64,000 bases of DNA, taken from NCBI RefSeq assembly GCF_025628985.1, contig NZ_JAOTEM010000002.1:186001-250000 (forward strand). Direction: 5' to 3'. A program made the translations under genes and the position numbers. Within the stretch, counting starts at the first letter, position 1. Every line of letters begins with the position of its first letter. Of the stretch, positions 17,330 to 26,611 are shown in pieces. Source of the DNA: Chryseobacterium edaphi (GTDB taxonomy: Bacteria; Bacteroidota; Bacteroidia; Flavobacteriales; Weeksellaceae). The notes beneath the pieces were generated by a model. That model saw only the letters and a program-made list of their open reading frames with translations. It searched no databases and was not told where the DNA came from.

Positions 17330-17690
17330 ATATCCTAAAGCGGAAAAACTCAAGAAAAAGGATGAAATCACTTTGCTTTTCGAGAAAGGCAAATGGAAAA
17401 ACAGTGGAAATCTGAGAATCATCATTCTGAAAAATCATCCCGATCCGTTGACCGAGAATGTTAAACTGGGAGTTTCCGTTTCGAAAAGATATTTTAAAAA
17501 AGCGGTTCACAGAAACCGCATCAAAAGACTTTTGAGAGAGTGTTATCGTCTGAATAAGGAATTATTTAAAGAATATTTTGGAGAAAAAACTACAGCAATG
17601 TTGTTTTGGGTTTCTCCTGAATTGCCGGAAAAGTTTCAGAATGTTGAGGCGCAGTTTATTAAATTGTGTCAGTCGCAAAAAAAGGCTTAA
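17316..17690 (+). CDS. rnpA: Ribonuclease P protein component
   Basis: Protein subunit of RNase P, which trims tRNA 5' ends. It has 124 residues. The RNR motif region KKAVHRNRIKRLLRECYR is at about 65-82, preceded by VKLGVSVSKRYF. It is not next to rpmH/dnaA, as in many bacteria, but overlaps tcdA by 14 bases. All genes of this operon except tatD act on tRNA. Confidence 0.95.
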   Translation: MQNFKYPKAEKLKKKDEITLLFEKGKWKNSGNLRIIILKNHPDPLTENVKLGVSVSKRYFKKAVHRNRIKRLLRECYRLNKELFKEYFGEKTTAMLFWVSPELPEKFQNVEAQFIKLCQSQKKA

Positions 17691-17696
17691 GTTTTA

Positions 17697-17722
17697 ATTT
17701 CCCACGGATTTCACAGATTTTT
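17697..17722. repeat. Half copy of the CACAGATTT intergenic repeat
   Basis: TTTCCCACGGATTTCACAGA followed by a T run matches one arm of the inverted repeats at 3996-4144 and 38466-38550. The opposite arm is missing. Confidence 0.5.
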
Positions 17723-17752
17723 TGTCCTAAAACTGAAACTATTTTATTTTTA

Positions 17753-17823
17753 TCTCGCTGATTGAGCGGATTAAGCAGATTTTTTTTCATTAATAATTTG
17801 TGTCATTTCCTTAATCTGCGAGA
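17753..17823. repeat. Second inverted repeat in the rnpA-DUF4126 gap
   Basis: TCTCGCTGATT (17753-17763) pairs with AATCTGCGAGA (17813-17823) with one mismatch. The element also carries GATTAAGCAGATT and CTTAATCTGCG repeats. The remaining 98 bases before the next gene hold a possible TTG-N18-TAGCTTTA promoter (17871-17899). Confidence 0.5.
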
Positions 17824-17921
17824 GATTTATTTATTCTATTTCGCTGAACATTTACAAAAATAAATTCCAATTGACATTTTATATTTTTTTGTAGCTTTAA
17901 GCAAACAATTGAAGAAATAAA

Positions 17922-18530
17922 ATGTTAGATCAAATTCCTTATCTCCCTTATATTTTGAGTGCATTCATCGGCATCGGTTTGGCTGCAGCATCCGGTTTCA
18001 GAGTCTTTTTACCGATGTTTGCTGTAAGCTTAGCTTCCTATTTTCAATGGATTCCCATGAGTGAAAGTTTTGACTGGCTTTCAAGTTTACCGGCATTAAT
18101 TACTACAGGAATTGCGATGATTGCTGAAATTTTAGCATATTATATTCCTTTTGTAGATCATTTTCTTGATACGATTTCGATACCGATGGCGACAGTTGCC
18201 GGATCTATATTATTTGCAAGTCAGTTTACCGAATTGGGTACATTTCCACAATGGGCTTTGGCATTGATTGCGGGTGGCGGAACAGCAGCAACGATCAGTT
18301 CCGGGTTTGCGGGAATTCGGGCAGCTTCGACAGCGACAACTGGTGGATTGGGAAATTCTGTTGTCGGAACAACGGAAACTGCAGGAGCAGGAATTATGTC
18401 AATTTTAGCAATGGCAGCTCCTTTCATAGCGGCTATCTTTGCAATTATCACACTGATTCTCGTTATTGTTTTTGGACGAAAAGCATGGCGAAAACTGAAA
18501 AAAAGAAAGCAAATAAATGCTACTCATTAA
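17922..18530 (+). CDS. DUF4126-family membrane protein
   Basis: A 202-residue protein with five or six hydrophobic segments, Gly/Ala-rich loops (AASGFRVFLPMFAVSLAS, GGTAATISSGFAGIRAAST) and a basic C-terminus. It matches the DUF4126 family in length and in its early SGFRVFLP motif. Function is unknown. It is followed by a strong shared terminator. Confidence 0.8.
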   Translation: MLDQIPYLPYILSAFIGIGLAAASGFRVFLPMFAVSLASYFQWIPMSESFDWLSSLPALITTGIAMIAEILAYYIPFVDHFLDTISIPMATVAGSILFASQFTELGTFPQWALALIAGGGTAATISSGFAGIRAASTATTGGLGNSVVGTTETAGAGIMSILAMAAPFIAAIFAIITLILVIVFGRKAWRKLKKRKQINATH

Positions 18531-18538
18531 TAAAAATA

Positions 18539-18570
18539 AAAACGGCAGAATTGGTTTCTGCCGTTTTCTT
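18539..18570. terminator. Bidirectional intrinsic terminator
   Basis: AAAACGGCAGAA (18539-18550) pairs with TTCTGCCGTTTT (18556-18567), with A and T runs on both sides. It separates the convergent DUF4126 and repeat-protein genes. Confidence 0.85.
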
Positions 18571-18586
18571 TTAGTTTAAAAATATT

Positions 18587-20944
18587 TTAATTTTTGTTTC
18601 TGCTATCTTTGATTTCCTGAATTTTTGCTTCGAAATATTCTTTTCGGTCAGGGAATTTATTAGCTAAAATCAAAAAGGCATTTACTGCTTTTGAATAAAG
18701 TTTTTGTTCGATATACAAATTGGCTAAAGTCTCTGTCATCAAATGTGAAATATCGTCTGTCTTTTCCTTTACCACAAAATTAACCTCATCTTTTAGCTGA
18801 CTGATCTTGGGATTATTTTCAATAAATGATTCGATCACTTTATTTTTAATCTCAGTTTTATCAACAGGAGCTTCTTCACGATCGATTTTCAACCAGCTTT
18901 GCCATGTATTGATAAATCCTGGAACGTTGCTGTCATCGATCTTCTGCTGAGCAATTTTTGCCTCTTCTTTGGCATCAGCTTTTTCTTTTTGATCAGATTT
19001 GTAGGATAAACCTAAACTTGCTATATCAGATCCGAAAAACGAAACATTCATCACAGGCGCTTCTCCATTTTGTTTTTCAGGAGTTTCTTTTTCAGTTTCT
19101 TTCAGCTCATCATAATCACCCAAATTATCAACAACTTCAATGGTGTTTTTAACTTGATTATCTTTTAGAATCTCTTCAACTATTGGTTCAGGTTTTGGAG
19201 CTTCTTCAGCTTTCTGAATTTCTTCTTTTGGTTGAGGAACTTCAATGGGCTTGCTTAATAAAGAATCAGGACGGCTAGTTTCAAAACTCATCGGTTTCCA
19301 TGAAGGATTTGCAGGTATTTCCGGTTCTGAAAGATCTTTAGCATTTGTATTTTCCACAGATTTTTCTTCTTCAAGTTTCTCCTCAACAATCAATTCAGCT
19401 TCTTTTACAACAACTTCTTCTGCCGTTTTTTGCTCTTCCCCTACGTGAAATGCCTGAGTTTCTGCAAAACTGATATCGTGATTTACCTCCTCATCTTTAG
19501 CCTCTGTTTTTTCAGGAGCATTTTCCTTGTTTGCTTTCATCCTTTTCTCCACTTCTTCTATCAAGCGACGCATTTCGTCTTCATGCTTGTTGATGCTTGG
19601 TTTTGGAGCTTCAGATGGTAGATTATCCGGAGTTTTATTGGATTCGATTTTAACTTCGGGAAGAAAAGAATCTGTTGCATGGAAACTTAATTCAGAATCA
19701 TCATTAATTTTCTCAGAAACCTGTTCTGACTCAATCTTTTCTTCTTCAACAATTAATTCAGGATTTAAAACTTCAGTAATTCCCTCTGTATCATTTAAAT
19801 CAGATTGAATATTTTCATCATTTGGAATTGCTGTTTCAGTCGAGAAAGATTCGACTTTTTGAAAACTTATTTCAGTTTCATTATTTACTTTCGCTTCAAC
19901 TTTTTCTGAATCTATTTTATCTTCATTAATGATAATTTCCGATTTTGGAATTTCAGAAATTTCTTCTGTTTTATTTAAATCTGAATCAGTGGTTTCTTCA
20001 ACTTTATTTTCTGTTTCAGCAGAAAAAGATTCAACTTTTTGAAAGCTTATTTCAGCTTCATCATAAACTGTTTCTTCAATTTTTTCTGAATCAGTTTTAT
20101 TTTCATTAATAATAACTTCAGACTTTGGAGTTTCTAATTGCTCAGTTTTATTAAAATCTGATTCAGAATCACCAGTAGTTTGAGCTAAAATTTCTTCAGA
20201 CTGTATTTCTTCTTCTAAATTGAGTTCTGCATTATCCGTGATTTCTTCAACCTGAGTTTCCGCTAAAGCAGAAGTTTCACTATTTTCTGTTTCTGAGGAC
20301 GTTCCTGCTAATTCTTCAGCAACAATTGCTTCTTCTTTATCTGTTTGAGTAAGACTATTTTGATTTGATACTGGTTTTTGAGTAACAATCACACCCGATT
20401 CCAGAGTAGATTCAAGATCAATGGTTTCATTATTATCTTCCTCTAAGAAATTTTCTTCACCATCAAATAAAATCCTATTTCTTTCACCGTCAACAACAAT
20501 ATGTTTGATTTCCGGTTTATCAGCAATTAATCCTTCGGAAGCTGCTTCGTAATCATGATCAGAAAAACTTTTAGGAGTAGTTCTCACCACATTTTCTTCT
20601 GTCAGACTTTCACTTTCCGAAACAGTTTGTTTATCTTCAGTCGGAGTTTCAATTATCTTTTCTGGAATAATTTCCTGAACTGGCTCACTGATCTGAGGCT
20701 TTACCTGCTGAATTTTACCATTAATGAGCTGGTAAAGAATCTTCTTATCTGTAGTATATGCCGCAGTAGAGGAAAGCGTTTTCTGATAATTTTCTTTATC
20801 GTAAAGATGCACCCCATAAAGATGAAGTGCTCTGATGTTTTGAATATAGGGGAAAGAATTAATTTCCTCCTTCAAAAGATGCAAATCTTCTGACTGAATA
20901 TTTTTCGGATTTTTTAATAATTCTAAAACTCTATTATTTATCAT
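18587..20944 (-). CDS. Large acidic repeat protein with conserved C-terminal domain
   Basis: A 785-residue cytosolic protein with no signal peptide. The N-terminus (1-100) is folded-looking (RVLELLKNPKNIQSEDLHLLKEEI, NIRALHLYGVHLYDKENY). Residues about 100-640 are Glu/Thr/Ser-rich and probably disordered. Within them three 60-residue repeats (DNA 19621-20161) share SDxNKTE, IINExKxDSEK and FQKVESFSxET. The C-terminus (about 650-785) has FINTWQSWLKIDREE and a TPR-like pair ending ANKFPDRKEYFEAKIQEIKD. It overlaps nothing but directly follows lptE (1-base gap), so it is probably co-transcribed with it. Function unknown. Confidence 0.75.
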   Translation of the reverse strand: MINNRVLELLKNPKNIQSEDLHLLKEEINSFPYIQNIRALHLYGVHLYDKENYQKTLSSTAAYTTDKKILYQLINGKIQQVKPQISEPVQEIIPEKIIETPTEDKQTVSESESLTEENVVRTTPKSFSDHDYEAASEGLIADKPEIKHIVVDGERNRILFDGEENFLEEDNNETIDLESTLESGVIVTQKPVSNQNSLTQTDKEEAIVAEELAGTSSETENSETSALAETQVEEITDNAELNLEEEIQSEEILAQTTGDSESDFNKTEQLETPKSEVIINENKTDSEKIEETVYDEAEISFQKVESFSAETENKVEETTDSDLNKTEEISEIPKSEIIINEDKIDSEKVEAKVNNETEISFQKVESFSTETAIPNDENIQSDLNDTEGITEVLNPELIVEEEKIESEQVSEKINDDSELSFHATDSFLPEVKIESNKTPDNLPSEAPKPSINKHEDEMRRLIEEVEKRMKANKENAPEKTEAKDEEVNHDISFAETQAFHVGEEQKTAEEVVVKEAELIVEEKLEEEKSVENTNAKDLSEPEIPANPSWKPMSFETSRPDSLLSKPIEVPQPKEEIQKAEEAPKPEPIVEEILKDNQVKNTIEVVDNLGDYDELKETEKETPEKQNGEAPVMNVSFFGSDIASLGLSYKSDQKEKADAKEEAKIAQQKIDDSNVPGFINTWQSWLKIDREEAPVDKTEIKNKVIESFIENNPKISQLKDEVNFVVKEKTDDISHLMTETLANLYIEQKLYSKAVNAFLILANKFPDRKEYFEAKIQEIKDSRNKN
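19621..20161. repeat. Three 177-183 bp in-frame tandem repeats
   Basis: Units begin near 20161, 19984 and 19804 on the minus strand. The first two are most alike at the DNA level (period 180 around the ESF codons at 20040 and 19860), the third is more diverged. They encode the 60-residue repeats of the acidic protein. Confidence 0.7.
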
Positions 20945-20945
20945 C

Positions 20946-21467
20946 TTACCAATTCGCTACGATGTCATTAAATATTTTGTTGATAATCCTGTCTGTCGCA
21001 ATTTTCACCTGAGAAGTTTCAATTGCACTTTGAGATAAATTACTGTTGAAAACTGCCTCATCAGAGTAAGTTCTGTCGAAACTTACATCAGGATGCAATT
21101 TGTTTTCATAGTGTACTTTTACTGTAATCGTCAGTTTATTCTGAGAATCCTGAATCACACCTCCACCCGCAGTAGCCTGAGTAGTCGAACTGATCGTAGT
21201 TGGAGTGATTGAGTAATCCGTAATTTCGCCCTCAATCAGAATATCAGGATTTTGCTTTGTTCCTTTCAGGGTTGTACGTTGTACAAATCTGTTTTGAATA
21301 TCTGTCGAAAACTGCTGTGATAAAGTAGGATTTACCAATGCTGAGTTATTCGGAAATTCGTTGATCTGCACAGTTTTTTCATCGGTTAATGATGAACCTG
21401 TAAATGAGTAACATTGGTGAAACAATGTAAGAATAATCAACCCAAAAATAATTTTTATTTTACTCAT
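20946..21467 (-). CDS. lptE: LptE-family lipoprotein
   Basis: Predicted plug/partner of LptD for lipopolysaccharide insertion at the outer membrane. Started at ATG 21467 the N-terminus is MSKIKIIFGLIILTLFHQC, a lipoprotein signal with C19. The upstream in-frame start would add 12 residues and spoil it. The mature part has the Bacteroidota LptE pattern (SLTDEKTVQINEFPN, ILIEGEITDYSITP, TDRIINKIFNDIVANW). It overlaps the end of the upstream membrane gene by 8 bases and lies in an operon with the sigma-54-type activator, a common order in this phylum. Confidence 0.82.
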   Translation of the reverse strand: MSKIKIIFGLIILTLFHQCYSFTGSSLTDEKTVQINEFPNNSALVNPTLSQQFSTDIQNRFVQRTTLKGTKQNPDILIEGEITDYSITPTTISSTTQATAGGGVIQDSQNKLTITVKVHYENKLHPDVSFDRTYSDEAVFNSNLSQSAIETSQVKIATDRIINKIFNDIVANW

Positions 21468-22158
21468 GTATTGCTGCTTTTTGATTTTGAGTAGTGAGTA
21501 CATCTTTGTAACTGATATATTTAATACAAATTCCTACAGGTATTGTAAATAATATTCCAATTCCACAAACGATAATACCTAATTGCGAAATCAATCCAAC
21601 TATGATACTGAAAATAAGAATCATAAAAAAGTTCTTTTTTGCAATTTTCCAGGAAAGTGAATATGCTTGTCTTACACTTTGAATTTTATGGAGAGATATT
21701 ATCGGCTGTACAAAATAAAGTGACACCGTGAATGCAAATAAGAATAATATAAATAGTAAAAACCAGATTCCCATTCCCCCTATTATCATTGCCACATTTA
21801 CATTTTCACCTGCATCTTTAGCTGCAACAATAATCGGAATCATTGTAAACTGTATCGGAATCATTAAAATAATAACTGCAAATAGAATCAGAAAAAACAA
21901 TTTGAAATACATCCAAAAATCTGTAAAATCAAAAATATCTCCTACTTGTACAGACTGTCCTTCGTCAACCTTCTTACAAATTTTATAAAAATTCCCAATG
22001 GCCAAAAGACTACAAAACGGAATAAAACTCATTACAATCGCAAGTAGAGTCGCCACAATAAATCCTCCAATATCTTTTCTGAAAAGTTCAAATCCTTCAG
22101 AAATATATTTTCCTATATTAAAATTGTATCCCTGGTTTATTATTTTGTCAAAATTCAT
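21460..22158 (-). CDS. Polytopic membrane protein, DUF975-like
   Basis: A 232-residue protein with about five transmembrane segments. The N-terminal NIGKYISEGFELFRKDIGGFI and the later QAYSLSWKIAKKNFFMI resemble the paired amphipathic helix plus membrane units of DUF975-type proteins. Function is unknown. It is coupled to lptE by an 8-base overlap and follows the activator gene by 6 bases. Confidence 0.65.
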   Translation of the reverse strand: MNFDKIINQGYNFNIGKYISEGFELFRKDIGGFIVATLLAIVMSFIPFCSLLAIGNFYKICKKVDEGQSVQVGDIFDFTDFWMYFKLFFLILFAVIILMIPIQFTMIPIIVAAKDAGENVNVAMIIGGMGIWFLLFILFLFAFTVSLYFVQPIISLHKIQSVRQAYSLSWKIAKKNFFMILIFSIIVGLISQLGIIVCGIGILFTIPVGICIKYISYKDVLTTQNQKAAIHE

Positions 22159-22164
22159 TTTAGT

Positions 22165-23448
22165 TTAGTCTTCTAAGTTATATTGTTTTATTTTTCTGTA
22201 TAAAGTTCTTTGCGAAATTCCGAGCTCATCTGCGGCTCTGTTTCTTCTTCCGTTATGCTTTTCTAATGCTTTGATAATTAAATCTTTCTCATTGTTTTGA
22301 AGTGATAAAGATTCAGGTCTGTTCTCTTCCACTTCAATGTCTTCAAAATCTTCGTAATGATCTTCAGAATTTGAAATTATCGTAGGGTTCTGAACATTCT
22401 GACTATTATTATTTTCAAAAAACAACAAAGAATTCGGACTTGCATTCTGCTGTGGTTCAGGAGTATAAATTCTATTAATTAGATTCTTTTCCTGATTGCT
22501 TAGGTCTGCAGTTCCTCTGTTTTTTATCAATTCCGAAGTTAAGGATTTTAAATCATTAATATCATTCCTCATGTCAAAGAGAATTTTGTACATGATTTCC
22601 CTTTCGTTTCCAAAATCGGTCTGTTTTTGCGCACCAGGATGATTCACGACCATCGGCAAATGAGAATCCATAGGAATATATTCTGTCAATTTTGCTACAG
22701 TTACGCTCCTATCTGTTTCTACAACCGTCATTTGCTCTACCAAATTTCTCAGTTGTCGCACGTTTCCCGGAAAAGTATAATTTTCGATATAATGTACAGC
22801 ACTAGCTTCAAGTTGCAACTCCGGCATTCTGTATTTTTCAGCAAAATCAATCGCAAATTTTCTGAAAAGCAAATGAATATCGCCTTTTCTTTCTCTCAAA
22901 GCAGGCATATCAATTTGCACGGTATTTAGACGGTAAAACAAATCCTCACGGAATCTGTTATCCTGAATCGCCTTCATCATATTCACATTGGTTGCCGCAA
23001 CAATTCTTACATTCGTTTTCTGAACCTGCGAAGAACCTACTTTCATAAATTCGCCACTTTCTAAAACTCTCAACAAACGAACCTGTGTCTGCAAAGGCAA
23101 TTCACCCACCTCATCCAAGAAAATTGTTCCACCATCTGCGACTTCAAAATACCCTTTTCTGGTTGCTGTTGCTCCTGTGAAAGACCCTTTCTCATGTCCG
23201 AAAAGCTCGGAATCGATGGTTCCTTCAGGAATTGCACCACAATTCACTACAATATATGGTTGATGTTTTCTTTTTGATTCTGAATGAATAATTTTCGGGA
23301 TAAATTCTTTACCGACACCACTTTCTCCGATCACTAAAACGGAAATATCAGTAGGTGCAACTTGTATAGATTTTTCGAGTGCACGGTTCAAAGCCGGAAA
23401 ATTTCCGATGATACCAAAACGTGCTTTTATAGATTGTAAGTCTGCCAT
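22165..23448 (-). CDS. Sigma-54-dependent-type AAA+ transcriptional activator without receiver domain
   Basis: A 427-residue protein that starts directly with the AAA+ domain. Walker A GESGVGKE is at 41-48, the sigma-54 contact loop GSFTGA at 88-93 (canonical GAFTGA), Walker B GTIFLDE at 107-113, and the sensor/arginine region NRFREDLFYRLN follows. A linker of about 100 residues leads to a Fis-type HTH (about 385-425, KALEKHNGRRNRAADELGISQRTLYRK split by charged residues). With no sensor domain it may be controlled by level or by a partner. It begins the operon with lptE. Confidence 0.92.
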   Translation of the reverse strand: MADLQSIKARFGIIGNFPALNRALEKSIQVAPTDISVLVIGESGVGKEFIPKIIHSESKRKHQPYIVVNCGAIPEGTIDSELFGHEKGSFTGATATRKGYFEVADGGTIFLDEVGELPLQTQVRLLRVLESGEFMKVGSSQVQKTNVRIVAATNVNMMKAIQDNRFREDLFYRLNTVQIDMPALRERKGDIHLLFRKFAIDFAEKYRMPELQLEASAVHYIENYTFPGNVRQLRNLVEQMTVVETDRSVTVAKLTEYIPMDSHLPMVVNHPGAQKQTDFGNEREIMYKILFDMRNDINDLKSLTSELIKNRGTADLSNQEKNLINRIYTPEPQQNASPNSLLFFENNNSQNVQNPTIISNSEDHYEDFEDIEVEENRPESLSLQNNEKDLIIKALEKHNGRRNRAADELGISQRTLYRKIKQYNLED

Positions 23449-23530
23449 TTTCTTGATTTAAATTTAAAAAAATTAAAGATTTTTGAAATTGATGAGCGTA
23501 TCGTTTCTAGATTCCTCATCGTAATGTTTC

Positions 23531-23968
23531 CTAAGTCTTATTTTTTAAATCTAAATCATCCTTATTTCTAATTTTAGCAACTTTACTTTTGAAATAAATA
23601 TTTTCAGCAAAATCGATCTGTTTACTTTGTTTTTCGAAATTTTCCAGGATTTTGTGATGTTTTTCTTTTATAGAAAAATCGGCTCCTAACTTTTTATAAT
23701 AAGAATTGTTTTGCTGTTTTTCTAAAATGGAATTTCCAATAAGATCGACCGCATTCTGCTTATTATTTATGGCAAAATTGCGTGTTGATTTCTCTTTTAA
23801 ACAGAATTCTTTTGAAACTTCAAACTCGTAATTCAAAAACTGACTGTAGATTTCTTGAAACTGCTTACAATCAAGATTTCTTATAGATTCGTTGTTTGTA
23901 TGTGCCGAAATATTACTGCAAACGATGACCAGTAATACACTCAGGCAATATTTATGAAATTTTTCCAT
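23531..23968 (-). CDS. Small exported protein of unknown function
   Basis: A 145-residue protein with a signal peptide (about 1-22, ending NISAH). The mature part is highly charged and Lys/Asn/Gln-rich with two cysteines (in LDCKQF and EFCLKE). The start overlaps the end of the YhcG-type gene by 17 bases. I see no known motif. It is probably real because of the signal peptide and coupling, but it could be a recent or decaying gene. Confidence 0.5.
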   Translation of the reverse strand: MEKFHKYCLSVLLVIVCSNISAHTNNESIRNLDCKQFQEIYSQFLNYEFEVSKEFCLKEKSTRNFAINNKQNAVDLIGNSILEKQQNNSYYKKLGADFSIKEKHHKILENFEKQSKQIDFAENIYFKSKVAKIRNKDDLDLKNKT

Positions 23969-25061
23969 TGTCTGAGTTTAAAATATTAATAAAGTCTTCC
24001 TTGCTCGGTAAAACTGTAAGATATTTACTTGCAAAAATCTGCTCATTATCTTCTGGCAAAGTATATCGCACCAAAGCTTCACTTTTATCCTGACAAAGAA
24101 TAATTCCTATGGTTTTATTTTCGTCGTTTAGTTTTACTTCTCTATCATAAAAATTGACATACATCTGCATTTGACCAATGTCCTGATGTTTCAATTCGCC
24201 GATTTTCAAATCAATTAAAACAAAACATTTTAAGATTCGGTTGTAAAAAACCAAATCAATTTTAAAATGTTTTTCATCAAAAGTAATGCGATTTTGCCTT
24301 GCGACAAATGTAAAACCTGTACCTAATTCTAAAAGAAAATGTTCTAATTTATCAATCAAACCACTTTCCAAATCATTTTCAGAATAGCTTGATCGTTCTG
24401 GTAGGCCAAGGAATTCCAGAATATATGGATCTTTGATAAGATCTTTTGGCTTTTCAAAAATTTGTCCTTTTTCTGAAAGCTGAATGATTTCTTCTTTATT
24501 TTTGCTTAAAGATAACCTTGTATATAATGCTGAATCGTATTGTCGTTGTAATTCTCTTAAGCTCCAGTTATTTTTAAAGCTTTCAATCTCATAAAATCTT
24601 CTTTCATTAATGTCTTTTATTCGCATCAATTTTAAATAATGCGACCATGAGAGATTGAAATTAAGAGATGGTATCTGACTGATTTTTAAGAGTTCGGACA
24701 GTTTTTGTTCTATTTCTAAATTCGTAGAAGGTGTTGACGAAATTTGGTTTTGAGAATTCGTCAACGCTGTTGACGAGATTTTTTCAGAATATGTTTTATA
24801 AAAAAATCTCATTCTATCTAAGTTCTCTACCGAAAATCCTTTTCCAAATCTCACGGTTAAATGAGACGACAAATCTTTGAGCACGGCCTTCCCATACTCC
24901 GCACGTTTTTCACCATTCTGCTCATCTTCCACGATCATTCTGCCAATCTCAAAATAAGTAAGAACCATTGTCTGATTTACAGCAACGGCGACTTTCTTTC
25001 TGGCATTTTCTAATAATGCAGAAATATTCTGAAGAAGCTCTTTCGATTGCAGATTGCTCAT
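23952..25061 (-). CDS. YhcG/DUF1016-family PDDEXK nuclease
   Basis: A 369-residue protein. The N-terminal DUF1016 part (1-180) has ARKKVAVAVNQTMVLTYFEIGRMI and GKGFSVENLDRMRFFY. The C-terminal PDDEXK fold (about 215-340) shows KIDLVFYNRILKCFVLIDLK, the D-x(n)-(D/E)xK arrangement of restriction-endonuclease-like enzymes. Family members are often linked to mobile DNA or accessory defence loci. Here it sits alone in a housekeeping block between miaB and the activator, suggesting acquisition, without flanking mobility genes. Confidence 0.88.
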   Translation of the reverse strand: MSNLQSKELLQNISALLENARKKVAVAVNQTMVLTYFEIGRMIVEDEQNGEKRAEYGKAVLKDLSSHLTVRFGKGFSVENLDRMRFFYKTYSEKISSTALTNSQNQISSTPSTNLEIEQKLSELLKISQIPSLNFNLSWSHYLKLMRIKDINERRFYEIESFKNNWSLRELQRQYDSALYTRLSLSKNKEEIIQLSEKGQIFEKPKDLIKDPYILEFLGLPERSSYSENDLESGLIDKLEHFLLELGTGFTFVARQNRITFDEKHFKIDLVFYNRILKCFVLIDLKIGELKHQDIGQMQMYVNFYDREVKLNDENKTIGIILCQDKSEALVRYTLPEDNEQIFASKYLTVLPSKEDFINILNSDNGKIS

Positions 25062-25097
25062 TAACTATTTAAAATAAATTTAAAACTAAACTTTAAA

Positions 25098-26534
25098 TTA
25101 TTTCACTGTTTCCCCTAAAAGTGTGCCCTGCGTATTATTAAACACAAAAACATCCACAATGTCACCCAATTTCTGACCTTCCAACATATCAAAAACGCAA
25201 ACTGCATTCTGCGAGTTTCTGCCTTTCCATTGGTTTTTATTTTTCTTGGAAATTCCTTCGATCAAAACACTGTGAACTCTGCCTACGTACCCTTCCATTC
25301 TCTTTCTTGACAATTCGCCTTGTAAAGCAATCACTTCAGCCAAACGTCTTTGCTTGACATCAGCAGGAATATTATCCTCCATTTTTTTATGAGCAGGAGT
25401 TCCTGGTCTTTCAGAATAAGAGAACATATAACCGTAATCATATTCTACTTCTCTCATCAAACTTAAAGTATCTTGGTGATCTTCTTCAGTTTCGTTGCAG
25501 AAACCAATAATCATATCCTGAGAAAACGAAATATCCGGAACGATTTCTTTCGCTTTTTTTACTAATTCTAAGTATTCTTCACGGGTATGTTGTCTGTTCA
25601 TGGCTTCCAGCATTTTGTTGCTTCCGCTTTGAACCGGTAGATGACAATAATTACAAATGTTATCATGTTTTGCCATCGTTCTGAATACATCAAGACTCAT
25701 ATCCTGAGGATTGGAAGTTGAGAATCTGATTCTCATTTGAGGAACAGCTTTCGCAACAGAATCTAAAAGTTTTGAAAAGTCAACAGCCGTAGCTTTCTGC
25801 ATTTCTGAAGCTTTGGCAAAATCTTTTTTGGGACCGCCACCGTACCAAAGGTAAGAATCAACGTTTTGTCCGAGAAGGGTAATTTCTTTGTACCCACTTT
25901 CCCAAAGACTTTTACATTCTTCTAAAATTGAGTGCGGATCACGGCTTCTTTCTCTACCTCTTGTAAAAGGAACAACACAAAATGTACACATATTATCGCA
26001 GCCTCTTGTGATGGTCACAAAAGCCGTCACACCATTTCCGCCTAAACGAACGGGATTAATATCTGCATAAGTTTCTTCTTTTGAAAGAATTACATTGATG
26101 GCATCTCTTCCATCTTCGGTTTCTTTTAAAAGATTGGGTAAATCTCTGTAAGCATCTGGACCTACAACCAAATCAACCAATTGTTCTTCCTCTAAAAATT
26201 TAGTTTTAAGCCTTTCAGCCATGCAACCTAAAACACCAACCGTCATATTGGGTCTTTCTTTTTTTAAATTTTTAAACTGTGCAAGACGCATTCTCACGGT
26301 CTGCTCAGCTTTTTCGCGGATAGAACATGTATTTAATAAAATCAGATCTGCCTCCTCAACTTTTAGTGTAGTATTATAACCCTGATCATTAAGAATAGAG
26401 GCAACAATTTCAGAATCAGAGAAATTCATCTGACAGCCGTAACTCTCTAAAAACAGTTTTTTAGAATTTCCGGTTTTCTCTGCAATGGCAAAAGCTTCGC
26501 CTTGTTTTGTCTCGTCTATATATTTTTCCTGCAC
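25098..26534 (-). CDS. miaB: tRNA-2-methylthio-N6-dimethylallyladenosine synthase
   Basis: A radical-SAM methylthiotransferase modifying A37 of tRNAs reading UNN codons. The N-terminal UPF0004 domain has cluster cysteines C34 (SYGCQMN), C70 (LNTCSIR) and C104 (LGCMAER). The radical-SAM CxxxCxxC is C179/C183/C186 (GCDNMCTFC). A C-terminal TRAM domain closes the protein (about 410-475). Length 478. The promoter is clear and overlapped by a palindrome (26612-26642). The window also encodes miaE, which hydroxylates the product. Confidence 0.96.
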   Translation of the reverse strand: MQEKYIDETKQGEAFAIAEKTGNSKKLFLESYGCQMNFSDSEIVASILNDQGYNTTLKVEEADLILLNTCSIREKAEQTVRMRLAQFKNLKKERPNMTVGVLGCMAERLKTKFLEEEQLVDLVVGPDAYRDLPNLLKETEDGRDAINVILSKEETYADINPVRLGGNGVTAFVTITRGCDNMCTFCVVPFTRGRERSRDPHSILEECKSLWESGYKEITLLGQNVDSYLWYGGGPKKDFAKASEMQKATAVDFSKLLDSVAKAVPQMRIRFSTSNPQDMSLDVFRTMAKHDNICNYCHLPVQSGSNKMLEAMNRQHTREEYLELVKKAKEIVPDISFSQDMIIGFCNETEEDHQDTLSLMREVEYDYGYMFSYSERPGTPAHKKMEDNIPADVKQRRLAEVIALQGELSRKRMEGYVGRVHSVLIEGISKKNKNQWKGRNSQNAVCVFDMLEGQKLGDIVDVFVFNNTQGTLLGETVK

Positions 26535-26611
26535 GGTAAGTCTATTTTAGGTTTAAAATTTTTAAGATTTAAAAGAATTTAAATTCACAAATTTTAAACT
26601 CGTTGAATTTG

